DNA from: Candidatus Thorarchaeota archaeon
Lineage (GTDB): Archaea; Asgardarchaeota; Thorarchaeia; Thorarchaeales; Thorarchaeaceae
DNA length: 13,126 bases
Assembly: GCA_029855925.1 (NCBI GenBank)
Contig: JAGSHP010000118.1
Coordinates: 1 to 13,126 of the forward strand
Reading direction: 5' to 3'
Positions within the stretch are counted from its first letter, which is position 1, and every line of letters begins with the position of its first letter. The notes under the pieces were generated by a model. That model made no database searches. It saw nothing but the letters and a program-made list of their open reading frames with translations, and was not told the origin of the DNA. A program made the translations under genes and the position numbers. Below are positions 12,293 through 13,126 of the stretch, piece by piece.

Positions 12293-13126
12293 ATGATTGA
12301 GCGCATTCTTGAGAAGAGCTTCCGAACACTACTCGAGAAGACATTTGATGATATAATGAATTATCAGAAGCAAGAGGAAGTGAAGTCATTCAAGCAGGAT
12401 GCTGAACGCATCAAGAGCGAGCTTTTGACAGCTGTTGACACATATGCCCCCTCACCCGACCTCGAAGACTTCCTAGTTGCAGGAATTGACGGCTCAGGGA
12501 CTCCCGTCTTCATGCGTTTTGATGATGTTCGGGTGCATCTCTTCTCAAGCGCATCCGTTGTCTTGAAGACCGGTGTTGATGATGGACGCGTCATGCACTC
12601 GATTGATGAGTCCCTGCTGTCTGAGATATTTGATGGTAGACCACAGCCGCTCGTCGACACGCATTGGCACTCTGGTGAGAATGATGACACACGAAAAAAG
12701 ATGGCAGAGTCCATCGAGCACTTTTATCCCATAAAGGATCTTCCGGCAATTGTTCTCCCCTTCTTTCGTGATATCTCAAATGGAAAGATCAAGACATTCG
12801 CTGATCTGTCCCGTTCAAAGTACAGTAGCTATACCAAGGACCTCTCAAGTATGGAGTCCTTGATTTCCCGCGGGCAATACCTGTCCAATGACACAGTTCA
12901 CGACGAACTGAGAAAGGTATTCGAGTATTCTGCCGCACGTTCTCTCCTGGATAGTGATATTCCAATCAAGTATCTACTTCTCGATGGCGCTCTGTCCACC
13001 TTCATCCATTATGCGCGAGGATATCCGTCAATGCCCAGCGGTTTCATCCTCCGTGACATTTGTCAGAGGGCGCGCGAGCGGGAGACCGTCGTATGCGCCA
13101 TTAGCAAGGACCACACCGTGCCATTC
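12293..13126 (+). CDS. NurA-domain nuclease-like protein (partial, runs off the 3' window edge)
   Basis: The first 278 codons of a gene continuing past the window. After a charged helical N-terminus (1-50), V-A-G-I-D-G-S (D66) matches the conserved opening strand and metal-binding aspartate of NurA nucleases. L-L-L-D-G-A-L (D231) matches the later strand with its second acidic site, and C-A-I-S-K-D (K272) matches the conserved serine-lysine segment. NurA proteins are Mn-dependent 5'-3' nucleases that work with the HerA translocase in end resection of DNA breaks. The match is to key motifs only, and the middle region is divergent, so a NurA-like family member rather than canonical NurA is the safer call. 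HerA is not in the window and may lie downstream. The ATG at 12293 is supported by the TATA box and GAGGG; a TTG at 12263 is possible but lies at the predicted transcription start. Confidence 0.72.
   Translation, partial: MIERILEKSFRTLLEKTFDDIMNYQKQEEVKSFKQDAERIKSELLTAVDTYAPSPDLEDFLVAGIDGSGTPVFMRFDDVRVHLFSSASVVLKTGVDDGRVMHSIDESLLSEIFDGRPQPLVDTHWHSGENDDTRKKMAESIEHFYPIKDLPAIVLPFFRDISNGKIKTFADLSRSKYSSYTKDLSSMESLISRGQYLSNDTVHDELRKVFEYSAARSLLDSDIPIKYLLLDGALSTFIHYARGYPSMPSGFILRDICQRARERETVVCAISKDHTVPF

Noticed and set aside
12097..12300. A 67-codon open frame from a GTG, downstream of the TATA element at 12061
   Set aside because: It has no recognisable motif, contains the NurA-like promoter and overlaps that gene's start by 8 bases. 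A small protein or RNA cannot be excluded, so the element is listed as a finding instead.

Overview
The window comes from an archaeon of roughly 50% GC. The clearest taxonomic marker is a gene pair for archaeosine, a modified tRNA base made only by archaea: ArcS, with its PC-X3-KPY-X2-S-X2-H signature and a PUA domain, followed by the radical-SAM partner RaSEA. AT-rich TATA-like boxes upstream of genes and Shine-Dalgarno sites (GAGGTGAT, AGGAGG, AGGTGA) fit this. I cannot place the lineage from sequence alone; an Asgard-type or other mesophilic archaeon is possible, but that is a guess.

Layout. (1) Positions 3-110 hold the C-terminal tail of a membrane protein on the + strand. (2) Positions 176-1599 hold three minus-strand genes: two paralogous thioredoxins and a gamma-carbonic-anhydrase-like hexapeptide protein. 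Each has its own TATA-like box, so they look like separate transcription units rather than one operon. (3) Positions 1812-7470 are a tight plus-strand operon: a large MrfA-type helicase with an extra N-terminal zinc ribbon, arcS and RaSEA (gaps of 14 and 5 bases). (4) Positions 7586-9333 hold an MFS transporter and a small unrecognised protein, each with its own candidate promoter. (5) A strong GC-rich hairpin at 9359-9380 separates these from a converging minus-strand pair: a metallo-beta-lactamase-fold protein that has lost most metal ligands, then a 593-residue cytosolic protein built of repeated beta-sandwich modules. (6) A 339-base divergent intergenic region with two TATA boxes leads into a plus-strand NurA-like nuclease gene that runs off the window end.

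How the genes work together. ArcS attaches lysine to preQ0 at tRNA position 15, and RaSEA cleaves the adduct to give archaeosine. The helicase just upstream belongs to a DNA-repair family and has no known link to tRNA modification, so co-transcription is an observation without a mechanism. The thioredoxins suggest local redox functions, and an inverted repeat on the trx2 promoter is a plausible operator.

The most unusual part is the minus-strand pair at 9407-11953: a probable pseudo-enzyme next to a signal-less, membrane-less repeat protein with an A-B-A'-B'-B'' architecture. It is the best candidate here for something undescribed. No rRNA, tRNA, CRISPR array, insertion sequence or attachment site was found.
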